Program-made: the position numbers and the translations under genes
Shown here: positions 42,355 through 54,315 of the stretch, one piece after another
How the letters are laid out: each line of letters starts with the position of its first letter
How positions within the stretch are numbered: position 1 is the stretch's first letter
Source of the DNA: JBFMEX01 sp040752215
GTDB taxonomy: Bacteria > Pseudomonadota > Alphaproteobacteria > Rhizobiales > Hyphomicrobiaceae
Reading direction: 5' to 3'
DNA: 64,000 nucleotides
Assembly: GCA_040752215.1 (NCBI GenBank)
Contig: JBFMEX010000076.1
Location: 1 to 64,000, forward strand
Notes under the pieces: generated by a model
Database searches by the model: none
What the model saw: only the letters and a program-made list of their open reading frames with translations
Told to the model about the DNA's origin: nothing

Positions 42355-42753
42355 TCAGAAGATGTTGCAGAGGATCTCGCCGCCGACGTTCTCCTCCCGC
42401 GCGCGGGCGTCCGACATAACGCCCTTCGGCGTCGACAGGATCGCCACGCCGAGGCCGTTGGCGACGGTAGGCAGATCCTTGACCGGCGAGTACACGCGAC
42501 GGCCCGGCTTGGAGACCCGGGTGATGTCGCGGATCGCCGGCTGGCCGTTGTAGTATTTGAGCTCGATCTCGAACTCCGGGTGGCTGCCCTTGGACTCCAC
42601 GCGGACGTAGCCGCGGATGTATCCCTCGTCGGCCAGCACGTCGAGCACGCGACCGCGCAGGTTGGAGGCGGGGGTGGAGACCTTCGGCCGCCGCCGCATC
42701 TGCGCGTTGCGGATGCGGGTCAGCATGTCACCCAGCGGATCGTTCATCGGCAT
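42355..42753 (-). CDS. rpsH: 30S ribosomal protein S8 (uS8)
   Basis: A 132-residue protein binding the central domain of 16S rRNA and, in many bacteria, a repressor of the spc operon. Features are DPLGDMLTRIRNAQ and the end REENVGGEILCNIF. GGAGG lies 8 nt before ATG 42753; a second ATG is two codons on. Confidence 0.98.
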   Translation of the reverse strand: MPMNDPLGDMLTRIRNAQMRRRPKVSTPASNLRGRVLDVLADEGYIRGYVRVESKGSHPEFEIELKYYNGQPAIRDITRVSKPGRRVYSPVKDLPTVANGLGVAILSTPKGVMSDARAREENVGGEILCNIF

Positions 42754-42766
42754 GGACTGTGCCTCC

Positions 42767-43072
42767 TCACCAGCTCGACTTGACCATGCCCGGGATCAGG
42801 CCTTGGCTGGCCAGCTCCCGAAGCTGGTTGCGGCACATCCGGAGCTTGCGGTAGTAGCCGCGCGCCCGGCCCGTGACCTCGCACCGGTTGCGGATGCGTG
42901 TCGGCGCGCCGTTCCTCGGCATCTCGGCGAGCTTGATGCGCGCGGCGAACCGCTCCTCGCCCGGTCTGGCGAGATCGTTGGCGATCTCCTTCAACCGCTT
43001 GCGCTTGGCCGCCTGCTGCTGCGATAGCTTCCGCCGGCGCTTGTTCTTCTCGATCGAACTCGTCTTTGCCAT
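42767..43072 (-). CDS. rpsN: 30S ribosomal protein S14 (uS14), zinc-free form
   Basis: A 101-residue protein of the 30S head. It is the long form without the CxxC zinc pairs, having only isolated cysteines in NRCEVTGRARGYYRKLRMCR. The end GLIPGMVKSSW is conserved. It lies between rplE and rpsH. Confidence 0.98.
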   Translation of the reverse strand: MAKTSSIEKNKRRRKLSQQQAAKRKRLKEIANDLARPGEERFAARIKLAEMPRNGAPTRIRNRCEVTGRARGYYRKLRMCRNQLRELASQGLIPGMVKSSW

Positions 43073-43112
43073 TCAGTTCCTCCAAAGGCCTTTCGGGTTT
43101 TCCCGAGGTCCT

Positions 43113-43781
43113 CTAGCTGCGAAACGGGAAATTGAAGCCGCGCAGAAGCTCGCGTGCCTCGTCGTCGGTGTCGGCCGTCGTGCAAACCACGACGTCCATG
43201 CCCCAGATCTCGTCGACCTTGTCGTAGTCGATCTCGGGGAAGATGATGTGCTCCTTGAGGCCGACAGCGTAGTTGCCGCGCCCGTCGAAGCTCTTCGGAT
43301 TGAGTCCGCGGAAGTCCTTCACCCGCGGCAGCGCGATGGTGACGAACCGGTCCAGGAACTCGTACATGCGGTCGCCGCGCAGTGTCACCTTGGCGCCGAG
43401 CGTCATGCCCTCGCGCACCTTGAAGGTGGCGATCGACTTGCGCGACTTGGTCGTCACCGGCTTCTGACCGGCGATCATGGCGAGATCGGCCGCCGCATTG
43501 TCGACCTTCTTGCGGTCGTTGACCGCCTCGCCGATGCCCATATTGAGCACGACCTTGGTGATCCTCGGCACCTGCATCGGGTTCTGGTAGCCGAACTTCT
43601 CGGTCAGAGCCTTGCGCACCACGCTCTCGTAGAGCGACTTCATGCGCGGCTTGTAGTCCTTCGGGCGCGGCTTCACCTCGCGCGGCGCCGCGGCCTCGAC
43701 CTTCTTCTTGTCGCCCTTGCCTGCCTTGGGCGGCCCGCCCGCCGGCTTGGCGCCCTTCTGGGGCTTTGCGTCCTTCGCCAT
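43113..43781 (-). CDS. rplE: 50S ribosomal protein L5 (uL5) with N-terminal extension
   Basis: A 222-residue 5S rRNA-binding protein of the central protuberance. The family core begins at about residue 42 (YKPRMKSLYESVVRKAL) and ends GMDVVVCTTADTDDEARELLRGFNFPF. The first 40 residues (KPQKGAKPAGGPPKAGKGDK) are an Ala/Pro/Gly/Lys-rich extension not found in most L5 proteins. No closer start codon with a ribosome binding site was found. Confidence 0.97.
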   Translation of the reverse strand: MAKDAKPQKGAKPAGGPPKAGKGDKKKVEAAAPREVKPRPKDYKPRMKSLYESVVRKALTEKFGYQNPMQVPRITKVVLNMGIGEAVNDRKKVDNAAADLAMIAGQKPVTTKSRKSIATFKVREGMTLGAKVTLRGDRMYEFLDRFVTIALPRVKDFRGLNPKSFDGRGNYAVGLKEHIIFPEIDYDKVDEIWGMDVVVCTTADTDDEARELLRGFNFPFRS

Positions 43782-43783
43782 GA

Positions 43784-44110
43784 CTAGCTCTTCTCCGGAA
43801 TGATCTCGCCCGAGCGCTTGGCGAAGCGCACCTTCTTGCCGTCCTCGAGGAACTTGAAGCCGACGCGTGTCGGCTTGCCGTCCTTCGGGTCCTCGTGGGC
43901 GAGGTTCGAGACGTGGATCGGCGCCTCCTTCGAGACGATGCCGCCCTGCTCGGAGGCCGTCTGCCGCTGGTGGCGGCGGACCATATTCATGCCGCGCACG
44001 AGCGCCCGGCTCTCCTTCGGCCGAACCTCGATCACCTCGCCCCGCTTGCCCTTGTCGCGGCCGGCGAGGATGACGACGCGGTCACCCTTCTTGATCTTCT
44101 GACTGGCCAT
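43784..44110 (-). CDS. rplX: 50S ribosomal protein L24 (uL24)
   Basis: A 108-residue protein that starts 50S assembly and sits at the tunnel exit. The KOW motif KKGDRVVILAGRDKGKRGEV and GMNMVRRHQRQT are typical. It is directly adjacent to rplN (no gap) and 2 nt from rplE. Confidence 0.98.
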   Translation of the reverse strand: MASQKIKKGDRVVILAGRDKGKRGEVIEVRPKESRALVRGMNMVRRHQRQTASEQGGIVSKEAPIHVSNLAHEDPKDGKPTRVGFKFLEDGKKVRFAKRSGEIIPEKS

Positions 44111-44479
44111 TTACAGAACCTCCGGCGCGAGCGAGACGATCTTCATGTGGTTCTTGGCCCTGAGCTCGCGCGTCACCGGCCCGAAGATGCGGGTCCCGAC
44201 CGGCTCGCCCTGGTTGTTGATCAGCACTGCCGCGTTGCGGTCGAAGCGGATCAGCGAGCCGTCGGGCCGGCGCACGCCCTTGGCGGTGCGCACGACGACG
44301 GCCTTCATGACCTGTCCCTTCTTGACGCGCCCCTTCGGGATCGCCTCCTGCACCGCGACGACGATCGTGTCGCCGATGGTCGCGTACTTGCGCTTCGAGC
44401 CGCCGAGCACCTTGATGCACTGCACGCGGCGCGCGCCCGAGTTGTCGGCGACGTCGAGATTCGTCTCCATCTGGATCAT
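44111..44479 (-). CDS. rplN: 50S ribosomal protein L14 (uL14)
   Basis: A 122-residue protein at the subunit interface: MIQMETNLDVADNSGARRVQ, then GDTIVVAVQEAIPKGRVKKG, end KIVSLAPEVL. Length is standard. In this cluster it opens the spc gene set; a 106-nt gap separates it from rpsQ. Confidence 0.99.
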   Translation of the reverse strand: MIQMETNLDVADNSGARRVQCIKVLGGSKRKYATIGDTIVVAVQEAIPKGRVKKGQVMKAVVVRTAKGVRRPDGSLIRFDRNAAVLINNQGEPVGTRIFGPVTRELRAKNHMKIVSLAPEVL

Positions 44480-44585
44480 CGCGTCTCATCCTTCTCGCTC
44501 GGGCCACCCGCGGGCGGCCCACTTGAAACTCGTTGCCGGCACCGCGATCCAAGCCGCTGCCGATGCGGTCGGACCGTCTGCCGTG

Positions 44586-44822
44586 TCAGGCCGTCTCCGA
44601 CATCACCCGCCAGCGCTTCTTCTTCGAGATCGGCGCGCTCTCCTCGATGCGCACCTTGTCCCCCACCTTGCAGGCATTGGCCTCGTCGTGGGCGTGGTAC
44701 TTCTTCGAGCGGCGAACCGTCTTCTTCAGCAGCGGGTGCGTGTAGCGCCGCTCGACCTCGACGACGATCGTCTTGTCGTTCTTGTCGGATACGACGACAC
44801 CATGCAGAACGCGCTTGGGCAT
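44586..44822 (-). CDS. rpsQ: 30S ribosomal protein S17 (uS17)
   Basis: A 78-residue OB-fold protein binding 16S rRNA helix 11: MPKRVLHGVVVSDKNDKTIV and HAHDEANACKVGDKVRIEES. It closes the S10 gene set, 14 nt after rpmC. Confidence 0.98.
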   Translation of the reverse strand: MPKRVLHGVVVSDKNDKTIVVEVERRYTHPLLKKTVRRSKKYHAHDEANACKVGDKVRIEESAPISKKKRWRVMSETA

Positions 44823-44836
44823 CTCTAGTCTCTCCC

Positions 44837-45046
44837 TCAGGCGCCGGCTTTGGCGCCGCCGGCCCGCTTCTGGCGGGCAATCGTCATGATGCGCGCGATG
44901 TCACGGCGCACGTGGCGCACGCGCGCGGTGTTCTCGAGCTGGCCCGACGCCCGCTGGAAGCGCAGGTTGAACTGCTCCTTCTTGAGCTTGGCGAGCTCGT
45001 CGTCGAGCTGGTCGAGCGACATGTCCCTGATCGCGCCTGGCTTCAT
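44837..45046 (-). CDS. rpmC: 50S ribosomal protein L29 (uL29)
   Basis: A 69-residue helical protein at the tunnel exit: MKPGAIRDMSLDQLDDELAK, then EQFNLRFQRASGQLENTARV. The start at 45046 is fixed by homology; the same frame runs open for a long way upstream through rplP. Confidence 0.98.
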   Translation of the reverse strand: MKPGAIRDMSLDQLDDELAKLKKEQFNLRFQRASGQLENTARVRHVRRDIARIMTIARQKRAGGAKAGA

Positions 45047-45096
45047 CTCGAATTTCCTCGTCCTTGCTACCCGGTCCCGGCTTCGACGCTCTCGCA

Positions 45097-45507
45097 TCAG
45101 CCGAAGCGGGTCACGATCCTGGTCTTGATCGGCAGCTTGGCCGCGCCGAGCTCGAGCGCCTCGCGCGCCACCTGGTCGGTCACGCCGTCGAGCTCGAACA
45201 TGATCCGGCCCGGCTTGACCCGTGCCGCCCAGTACTCGGGGCTGCCCTTGCCGGAGCCCATGCGGACCTCGGCCGGCTTCTTCGACACCGGCAGGTCCGG
45301 GAACACCCGGATCCACACGCGGCCCGCGCGCTTCATGTGGCGCGTGATGGCACGCCGCGCGGCCTCGATCTGGCGCGCTGTGATCCGCTCGGGCTCGACC
45401 GCCTTCAGCCCGTGCGAGCCGAAGTTCAGCGTCGTCCCGCCCTTGGACGCGCCCTTGAGCCGGCCCTTGAAGGCCTTGCGGAACTTGGTGCGTTTGGGTT
45501 GCAGCAT
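45097..45507 (-). CDS. rplP: 50S ribosomal protein L16 (uL16)
   Basis: A 136-residue protein near the A site: MLQPKRTKFRKAFKGRLKG, GKGSPEYWAARVKPGRIMFE, end KTRIVTRFG. The usual length. It lies between rpsC and rpmC. Confidence 0.99.
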   Translation of the reverse strand: MLQPKRTKFRKAFKGRLKGASKGGTTLNFGSHGLKAVEPERITARQIEAARRAITRHMKRAGRVWIRVFPDLPVSKKPAEVRMGSGKGSPEYWAARVKPGRIMFELDGVTDQVAREALELGAAKLPIKTRIVTRFG

Positions 45508-45524
45508 CTCTCAAATCCTCCGGC

Positions 45525-46283
45525 TCAGGCCTCGCTGCCGCGATCGGACCGTTCGCCGCGATCACCCCGGTCGCCGCGCTCGCCCCGCTCCCGGCGCGGC
45601 CGACCACCGCCCTCCTGCATGTCGAGTGCCCGCTTCTCGGACGCCATCGGATCGTGCTCGATGATCTCGCCCTTGAACACCCACACCTTGATGCCGATCA
45701 CGCCATAGGCGGTGCGGGCGACGCCGTAGCCGAAGTCGATGTCGGCACGCAGCGTGTGCAGCGGCACGCGGCCCTCGCGGTACCACTCGGTGCGCGCGAT
45801 CTCGGCGCCGCCGAGCCGGCCGGCGACGTTGATGCGGATGCCGACCGCACCCATGCGCAGCGCCGACTGCACCGAGCGCTTCATGGCGCGCCGGAACGCG
45901 ACGCGGCGCTCGAGCTGCTGGGCGATGCCCTCGGCGATCAGCGTTGCGTCGATCTCGGGCTTGCGCACCTCGACGATGTTGAGATGCACCTCGCTCGCCG
46001 TCAGTCGGGCGAGCTCGCTGCGCATCTTCTCGATGTCGGCGCCCTTCTTGCCGATCAGAACTCCCGGCCGTGCGGTGTGGACGCTGACCCGGCATTTCTT
46101 GTGCGGGCGCTCGATCACCACCTTGGCGATGCCGGCCTGGCGCTGCTGGCGCATGATCTGGCGGCGGATCGCCATGTCCTCGTGCAGCAGCTTGCCGTAC
46201 TCGCCGCGTCCTGCGAACCAGCGGCTGTCCCAGGTGCGGTTGATGCCGACCCGCATGCCGACCGGATTGACCTTCTGTCCCAT
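45525..46283 (-). CDS. rpsC: 30S ribosomal protein S3 (uS3) with RG-rich tail
   Basis: A 252-residue protein at the mRNA entry site. The start MGQKVNPVGMRVGINRTWDS and KH domain (VLIGKKGADIEKMRSEL) are clear. After the family core it ends in an Arg/Gly/Asp-rich tail (GERGDRGDRGERSDRG) of about 25 residues, commonly seen in alphaproteobacterial S3. Its start shares one base with the rplV stop. Confidence 0.98.
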   Translation of the reverse strand: MGQKVNPVGMRVGINRTWDSRWFAGRGEYGKLLHEDMAIRRQIMRQQRQAGIAKVVIERPHKKCRVSVHTARPGVLIGKKGADIEKMRSELARLTASEVHLNIVEVRKPEIDATLIAEGIAQQLERRVAFRRAMKRSVQSALRMGAVGIRINVAGRLGGAEIARTEWYREGRVPLHTLRADIDFGYGVARTAYGVIGIKVWVFKGEIIEHDPMASEKRALDMQEGGGRPRRERGERGDRGDRGERSDRGSEA

Positions 46284-46708
46284 TACTCGGCCTCCTTGGC
46301 GGCGCTCTTGCGGGTCGTTCGCTTCGGCTTCTTCTCCTCCTCGACCTCGCGCACGATCACGGTGATCTGCGAGAACGGCTTCTGGATCGCGCCGGCACGA
46401 CCACGGCCGCGCGCGTGCAGGCGGCGCAGCACCATGTTCTTGCCGACGTGGGCCTCGGCGACGACGAGGTCGTTGACGTCGAGACCATGATTGTTCTCGG
46501 CGTTGGCGACCGCGCTCATCACGCACTTCCTCACGTCCTCGGCGATCCGCTTCCTCGAGAACTCGAGGTCGGCGAGCGCCCTGTCGACCTTCTTGCCGCG
46601 GATCATGCCGGCGACGAGATTGAGCTTCTGCGGCGAGACCCTGAGGTTCCGCGCCACCGCCATCGCCTCGTTCTCGGGCAGGGTGCGCGCGCGCTTCGGC
46701 TTGCCCAT
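46283..46708 (-). CDS. rplV: 50S ribosomal protein L22 (uL22), C-terminally extended
   Basis: A 141-residue protein lining the exit tunnel. The core has ARNLRVSPQKLNLVAGMIRG and the tunnel hairpin KNMVLRRLHARGRGRAG. After the usual end (QITVIVREVEE) about 15 Lys-rich residues follow. It overlaps rpsS and rpsC by one base each. Confidence 0.98.
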   Translation of the reverse strand: MGKPKRARTLPENEAMAVARNLRVSPQKLNLVAGMIRGKKVDRALADLEFSRKRIAEDVRKCVMSAVANAENNHGLDVNDLVVAEAHVGKNMVLRRLHARGRGRAGAIQKPFSQITVIVREVEEEKKPKRTTRKSAAKEAE

Positions 46709-46986
46709 TATTTCCTCACCGCTTTCTTGTCGCCGCCGTGGCCCGGAAAGCTCCGGGTCGGCGCGAACTCGCCGAACTTGTGGCCGATCATGTCCTCGGT
46801 GACTGCGACGGGCACGTGCTTCTGCCCGTTGTGGACGCCGAACGTCAGCCCGACGAACTGCGGCAGGATGGTCGACCGCCGGCTCCAGGTCTTGATCACG
46901 TCGTTGCGCCCGGACGCGCGCGTCTTCTCTGCCTTCTTGAGAAGGTAGCCGTCGACGAACGGGCCTTTCCAGATTGAGCGAGACAC
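46708..46986 (-). CDS. rpsS: 30S ribosomal protein S19 (uS19)
   Basis: A 92-residue 30S head protein: MSRSIWKGPFVDGYLLKKAE, TWSRRSTILPQFVGLTFGVH, end SFPGHGGDKKAVRK. Standard length, in the S10 gene set after rplB. Confidence 0.99.
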   Translation of the reverse strand: MSRSIWKGPFVDGYLLKKAEKTRASGRNDVIKTWSRRSTILPQFVGLTFGVHNGQKHVPVAVTEDMIGHKFGEFAPTRSFPGHGGDKKAVRK

Positions 46987-47012
46987 TTGCCTCTCCTTTG
47001 CGCGCGTTTGCG

Positions 47013-47834
47013 CTACTTCTTCAGGTGGCGACTACGGATGATGTACTTGTCCGTGGCCTTGTTCTTGCGGGTCTTGGCGCCCTTGGTCGGCTTGCCCCAA
47101 GGCGTCGCCCAGTGCTTGCCGCCGTTGGTGCGTCCACCGTTCGGGTGATCGATCGGATTCATGGTGATGCCGCGCACCGTCGGTCGGGTGCCCTTCCAGC
47201 GCGTGCGACCCGCCTTGCCGGTGACCGCGTTCGAGTGATCCGGGTTCGACACCGCGCCGACGGTCGCCATACACTCGGCGCGCACGCGGCGCGTCTCGCC
47301 GGAGTTGAGCTTCAGGATCGCCCAGCCGGCGTCACGGCCGACGAGTTGCACGAACGCGCCCGCCGAGCGCGCCAGCTGGCCTCCGCGGCCCGGCTTCAGC
47401 TCGACGTTGTGGACGATCGTGCCGACCGGCATCGCCGCCAGCGGCATCGCGTTGCCGGGCTTCACGTCCACCTTGAGGCCGGAGACGACGGTGTCGCCGG
47501 GCGCGAGGCGCTGCGGCGCCAGGATGTAGGCGAGCTCGCCGTCGGCGTACTTGACGAGCGCGATGAACGCCGAGCGGTTCGGATCGTACTCGAGCCGCTC
47601 GACCACCGCCGCCACGTCGTGCTTGCGGCGACGGAAGTCGACCAGCCGGTAGCGCCGCTTGTGGCCGCCGCCGATGTGGCGCGTCGTGATCCGCCCGTCG
47701 CTGTTGCGGCCGCCGGTCTTGGTGAGACCCTCGACCAGCGTCTTGACGGGCGCGCCCTTCCACAGGTTGGAGCGGTCGACCAGCACCAGATGGCGCAGTC
47801 CGGCGGAGGTTGGGCGGAACGTCTTCAATGCCAT
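47013..47834 (-). CDS. rplB: 50S ribosomal protein L2 (uL2)
   Basis: A 273-residue protein needed for peptidyl transfer and subunit joining. Features are GRNSDGRITTRHIGGGHKRR, YILAPQRLAPGD and the C-terminal GITMNPIDHPNGGRTNGGKH with its conserved histidines. Length is close to the usual 275. Confidence 0.99.
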   Translation of the reverse strand: MALKTFRPTSAGLRHLVLVDRSNLWKGAPVKTLVEGLTKTGGRNSDGRITTRHIGGGHKRRYRLVDFRRRKHDVAAVVERLEYDPNRSAFIALVKYADGELAYILAPQRLAPGDTVVSGLKVDVKPGNAMPLAAMPVGTIVHNVELKPGRGGQLARSAGAFVQLVGRDAGWAILKLNSGETRRVRAECMATVGAVSNPDHSNAVTGKAGRTRWKGTRPTVRGITMNPIDHPNGGRTNGGKHWATPWGKPTKGAKTRKNKATDKYIIRSRHLKK

Positions 47835-47844
47835 GGTGCGCCTC

Positions 47845-48135
47845 CTACAGCCCCGTCGTCACGTCGATGGAATGGCCTTCCTCGAGCGTTACGAAGGCCT
47901 TCTTCGAGTCGCCCTGCAGCGCCGCGCGGCCGCGGAAGGTCTTGAGCTTGCCCTTGCGGACCAGCGTGTTGACAGCCTTCACCTTGACGTTGAACAGCGT
48001 CTCGACCGCCATCTTCACGTCGGCCTTGGTGGCCTTGCGAGCAACGTTGAACACCACCTGGTTGGCCTCCGAGACCAGCGTCGACTTCTCGGTGATGACC
48101 GGCGACAGGATCACGTCGTATGCCTTGAGCTTCAT
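47845..48135 (-). CDS. rplW: 50S ribosomal protein L23 (uL23)
   Basis: A 96-residue tunnel-exit protein that docks trigger factor and SRP: VILSPVITEKSTLVSEANQV and FNVKVKAVNTLVRKGK. The start at 48135 overlaps the rplD stop by 4 nt. Confidence 0.98.
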   Translation of the reverse strand: MKLKAYDVILSPVITEKSTLVSEANQVVFNVARKATKADVKMAVETLFNVKVKAVNTLVRKGKLKTFRGRAALQGDSKKAFVTLEEGHSIDVTTGL

Positions 48136-48749
48136 TTGAACCGCGCCTCCAGCGCCTCGACCGCCGCCTTGGTCAGCACCAGCTTCTTGCGACGCAGGAT
48201 GTCGTAGACGTTGATGCCCTGCACCGGCAGGACGTCGATGTTCGGGATGTTGCGCGCCGCGCGGGCGAACTCGGGCTCGAGGTTGGCCCCGTCGATGATC
48301 AGCGCGTTGGCGAGATCGAGCTTGGAGAGCTTGGCCTTGAGCCCGCCGGTCTTGCCGTCGGAGGTCGCCTTCTCGATCACGACGAGGTCGCCAGCCTTGG
48401 CCTTGGCCGAGAGCGCATGGCGCAAAGCGAGCGCCCGAACTTTCTTCGGCAGCTCGATCGCGTGGCTTCGCGGCTTCGGGCCGAACGCCTTGCCGCCGCC
48501 GCGCCACTGCGGCACCGACTTGTCGCCGTGGCGGGCGCCGCCGGTGCCCTTCTGCCGGTACATCTTCTTGCCGGTGACGTTGACCTCGGAGCGATCCTGC
48601 GCGTGATGCGTGCCGGCCATCCGCTTCAGCAGCTGGTAGCGCACCATCCGGTGCAGGATGTCGGAGCGCGGCTCCAGCCCATAGATGCTGTCGGCGAGAT
48701 CGACCTCTCCGGCCGTGGCCGCCTCGAGCGTGGTGACGCTGGCCTTCAT
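48132..48749 (-). CDS. rplD: 50S ribosomal protein L4 (uL4)
   Basis: A 205-residue tunnel protein, also the S10-operon repressor in E. coli: MYRQKGTGGARHGDKSVPQW and GPKPRSHAIELPKKVRALAL are diagnostic. The start at 48749 shares one base with the rplC stop. Whether it autoregulates here is unknown. Confidence 0.98.
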   Translation of the reverse strand: MKASVTTLEAATAGEVDLADSIYGLEPRSDILHRMVRYQLLKRMAGTHHAQDRSEVNVTGKKMYRQKGTGGARHGDKSVPQWRGGGKAFGPKPRSHAIELPKKVRALALRHALSAKAKAGDLVVIEKATSDGKTGGLKAKLSKLDLANALIIDGANLEPEFARAARNIPNIDVLPVQGINVYDILRRKKLVLTKAAVEALEARFK

Positions 48750-49450
48750 CACACACCCTCCTTCTTGTCGGCTCCGGCCGCCTTGAACGCACCCGGCTTG
48801 GGGGCGTCCTTCGGCAGCTCCTTCTTCACCGCATCGCGCACCAGCACCCAGCCGCCCTTGGAGCCCGGCACCGCGCCGCGCACCATCACGAGGCCGCGCG
48901 CCACGTCGGTCTTGACGACGACGAGATTCTGCGTGGTCACCCGCTCGTCGCCCAGATGGCCGGCCATCTTCTTGCCCTTGAACACCTTGCCGGGGTCCTG
49001 GCGCTGGCCGGTCGAGCCGTGGCTGCGGTGGCTGACGGAGACGCCGTGCGTCGCCCTGAGGCCGGCGAAGTTCCAGCGCTTCATCGCACCCTGGAAGCCC
49101 TTGCCCTGGTTGGTGCCGGTCACGTCGACGAACTGGCCCGGCACGAAGTGGTCGGCGGTGATCTCCGCGCCCACCTCGATCAGGTTGTCGGGCGACACCC
49201 GGAACTCGGCGAGGCGCCGCTTCCGCTCGACCTTGGCGACGGCGAAATTCTGCCGCTCGGCCTTGGTGAGCCGCGACGGCTTGCGGGTTCCGGCGCCGAG
49301 CTGGAGCGCGGTGTAGCCGTTCCTGTCGTTGGTGCGGTGGCTCAGGACCTGGCAATGCTCCAGCCTCAGCACGGTCACCGGCACATGCTCGCCGGCCTCC
49401 GTGAAGATGCGGGTCATGCCCACCTTCTGCGCTATGACACCTGACCTCAT
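48749..49450 (-). CDS. rplC: 50S ribosomal protein L3 (uL3)
   Basis: A 233-residue protein close to the peptidyl-transferase centre. Features are MRSGVIAQKVGMTRIFTEAG, the methylatable glutamine region GTNQGKGFQGAMKRWNFAG, and VSHRSHGSTGQRQDPGKVFK. The start at 49450 matches the family; an ATG 57 nt upstream lies in repeat-rich DNA. Confidence 0.98.
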   Translation of the reverse strand: MRSGVIAQKVGMTRIFTEAGEHVPVTVLRLEHCQVLSHRTNDRNGYTALQLGAGTRKPSRLTKAERQNFAVAKVERKRRLAEFRVSPDNLIEVGAEITADHFVPGQFVDVTGTNQGKGFQGAMKRWNFAGLRATHGVSVSHRSHGSTGQRQDPGKVFKGKKMAGHLGDERVTTQNLVVVKTDVARGLVMVRGAVPGSKGGWVLVRDAVKKELPKDAPKPGAFKAAGADKKEGV

Positions 49451-49471
49451 CGGTCCTGTCCTTGGGTTTCC

Positions 49472-49588
49472 GGCATTCGGCAGGCGGCAGTCGGCAATCG
49501 GGAGCACCCTGATTCACAACTGCTTGGACCTGCCTTCCGCCTGATTAGAGTCTCCGAATACCGACTGCCGAATGCCGGCAGCCGATCC
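49472..49588. repeat. 7-bp-phased inverted repeat between rpsJ and rplC
   Basis: GGCATTC, GGCAGGC, GGCAGTC and GGCAATC run in strict 7-bp phase at 49472-49499. After 54 nt, opposing units CCGAATA, CCGACTG, CCGAATG, CCGGCAG and CCGATCC follow at 49554-49588, touching the rpsJ stop. The arms are partly complementary and could fold in the mRNA. Same unit family as at 35435-35531. Confidence 0.85.
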
Positions 49589-49897
49589 TCACAACTTGAT
49601 CTCGACGTCGACACCGGCGGCGAGATCGAGCTTCATCAGTGCATCGACCGTCTGCGGCGTCGGATCGACGATGTCGAGGAGCCGCTTGTGAGTCCGCATC
49701 TCGAACTGCTCGCGGCTCTTCTTGTCGATGTGCGGGCTGCGATTGACGGTGAAGCGCTCGATACGCGTCGGCAGCGGGATCGGTCCCCTCACCTCGGCGC
49801 CGGTGCGCTTCGCCGTATTCACGATCTCCCGCGTCGACGCATCGAGAATGCGATGGTCGAACGCCTTGAGCCGGATGCGGATATTCTGGCCGTTCAT
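49589..49897 (-). CDS. rpsJ: 30S ribosomal protein S10 (uS10)
   Basis: A 102-residue 30S head protein that also works with NusB in antitermination: IRIRLKAFDHRILDASTREI, PLPTRIERFTVNRSPHIDKK. Standard length. It follows tuf by 63 nt and precedes rplC by 138 nt. Confidence 0.99.
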   Translation of the reverse strand: MNGQNIRIRLKAFDHRILDASTREIVNTAKRTGAEVRGPIPLPTRIERFTVNRSPHIDKKSREQFEMRTHKRLLDIVDPTPQTVDALMKLDLAAGVDVEIKL

Positions 49898-49960
49898 GTC
49901 TCGAACTCACCCCGAAGGCAGAAAGCGCCCGAACGACGAGCGCCTTGCCTTGTTGCCTCT

Positions 49961-51151
<1,191 letters not shown>

Positions 51152-51286
51152 CGTCGGCTCTCCTTGTCTTTCCTTCGCTCCCGCGCCCTGCCCCGGCTCC
51201 AGGCCGGCCTCCGGACGCGACGTATTCCTTCACTCGCTTCCGGCCACTCGCCACAGGAGCGGCATTGGCCGGCAGCTCGAATCCCG

Positions 51287-53377
<2,091 letters not shown>

Positions 53378-53398
53378 GAGCTTGCCCTTGCTGTTCCG

Positions 53399-53869
53399 TT
53401 ACCAGCGGTAGTGCGAGAAGGCGCGGTTCGCCTCCGCCATCTTGTGCGTGTCCTCGCGCTTCTTGACCGCTGTGCCGCGATTGTTGGCGGCGTCGAGCAG
53501 CTCGCCGGAGAGCCTCTCGACCATCGTGTTCTCGTTCCTCGCTCGCGCCGCGGTGATGATCCAGCGGATGGCGAGCGCCTGCCGGCGCTCGGAGCGGACC
53601 TCGACCGGCACCTGGTAGGTGGCGCCGCCGACGCGCCGCGAGCGGACCTCGACGGCCGGCATCACGTTGTCGAGCGCCTGGTGGAACAGCTGCACCGGAT
53701 CCGACTTGGCCTTCGCCTCCATGCGCTCCAGCGCGCCGTAGACGATGCGCTCGGCAACCGACTTCTTGCCCTCGTTCATCACCGCGTTCATGAACTTGGT
53801 GATCACGAGATCGGCAAACTTCGGGTCCGGGTTGACCTCGCGCTTATCGGCCTTGTGGCGACGGGACAT
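53399..53869 (-). CDS. rpsG: 30S ribosomal protein S7 (uS7)
   Basis: A 156-residue protein that starts 30S head assembly: VITKFMNAVMNEGKKSVAER, GGATYQVPVEVRSERRQALA, end MAEANRAFSHYRW. Standard length. It lies 21 nt before fusA. Confidence 0.99.
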   Translation of the reverse strand: MSRRHKADKREVNPDPKFADLVITKFMNAVMNEGKKSVAERIVYGALERMEAKAKSDPVQLFHQALDNVMPAVEVRSRRVGGATYQVPVEVRSERRQALAIRWIITAARARNENTMVERLSGELLDAANNRGTAVKKREDTHKMAEANRAFSHYRW

Positions 53870-53943
53870 CGTGTCTTGCCCTCAAATACCAGCTCTTGCT
53901 TCGTCGGGATCCCCGCCTGCGCGGGGATGATCGCCCGTGGCGA

Positions 53944-54315
53944 TCACTTGGGCCGCTTTGCTCCATACTTGGAGCGACGCTGCTTGCGGTCGTTGACGCC
54001 CTGGGTGTCGAGCACGCCGCGGATGATGTGGTAGCGCACGCCGGGCAGGTCCTTGACGCGGCCACCGCGGATCAGCACCACCGAGTGCTCCTGCAGGTTG
54101 TGGCCCTCGCCCGGGATGTAGCCGATCACCTCGAAGCCGTTGGTGAGGCGGATCTTCGCCACCTTGCGCAGCGCCGAGTTCGGCTTCTTCGGCGTGGTCG
54201 TATAGACGCGCGTGCACACGCCCCGCTTCTGCGGGCACTCCTCCATATGGCGCGACTTCTCGCGATAGGTCTTCGCGGTGCGCGGCTTGCGGATCAGCTG
54301 TTGTATCGTCGGCAT
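53944..54315 (-). CDS. rpsL: 30S ribosomal protein S12 (uS12)
   Basis: A 123-residue protein at the decoding centre. The start MPTIQQLIRKPR at 54315 is the family N-terminus. The streptomycin-related lysines are wild-type (TTTPKKPNSALRK and GGRVKDLPGVRYH), so no ribosomal streptomycin resistance is indicated. First gene of the str set, after a leader of roughly 265 nt. Confidence 0.99.
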   Translation of the reverse strand: MPTIQQLIRKPRTAKTYREKSRHMEECPQKRGVCTRVYTTTPKKPNSALRKVAKIRLTNGFEVIGYIPGEGHNLQEHSVVLIRGGRVKDLPGVRYHIIRGVLDTQGVNDRKQRRSKYGAKRPK

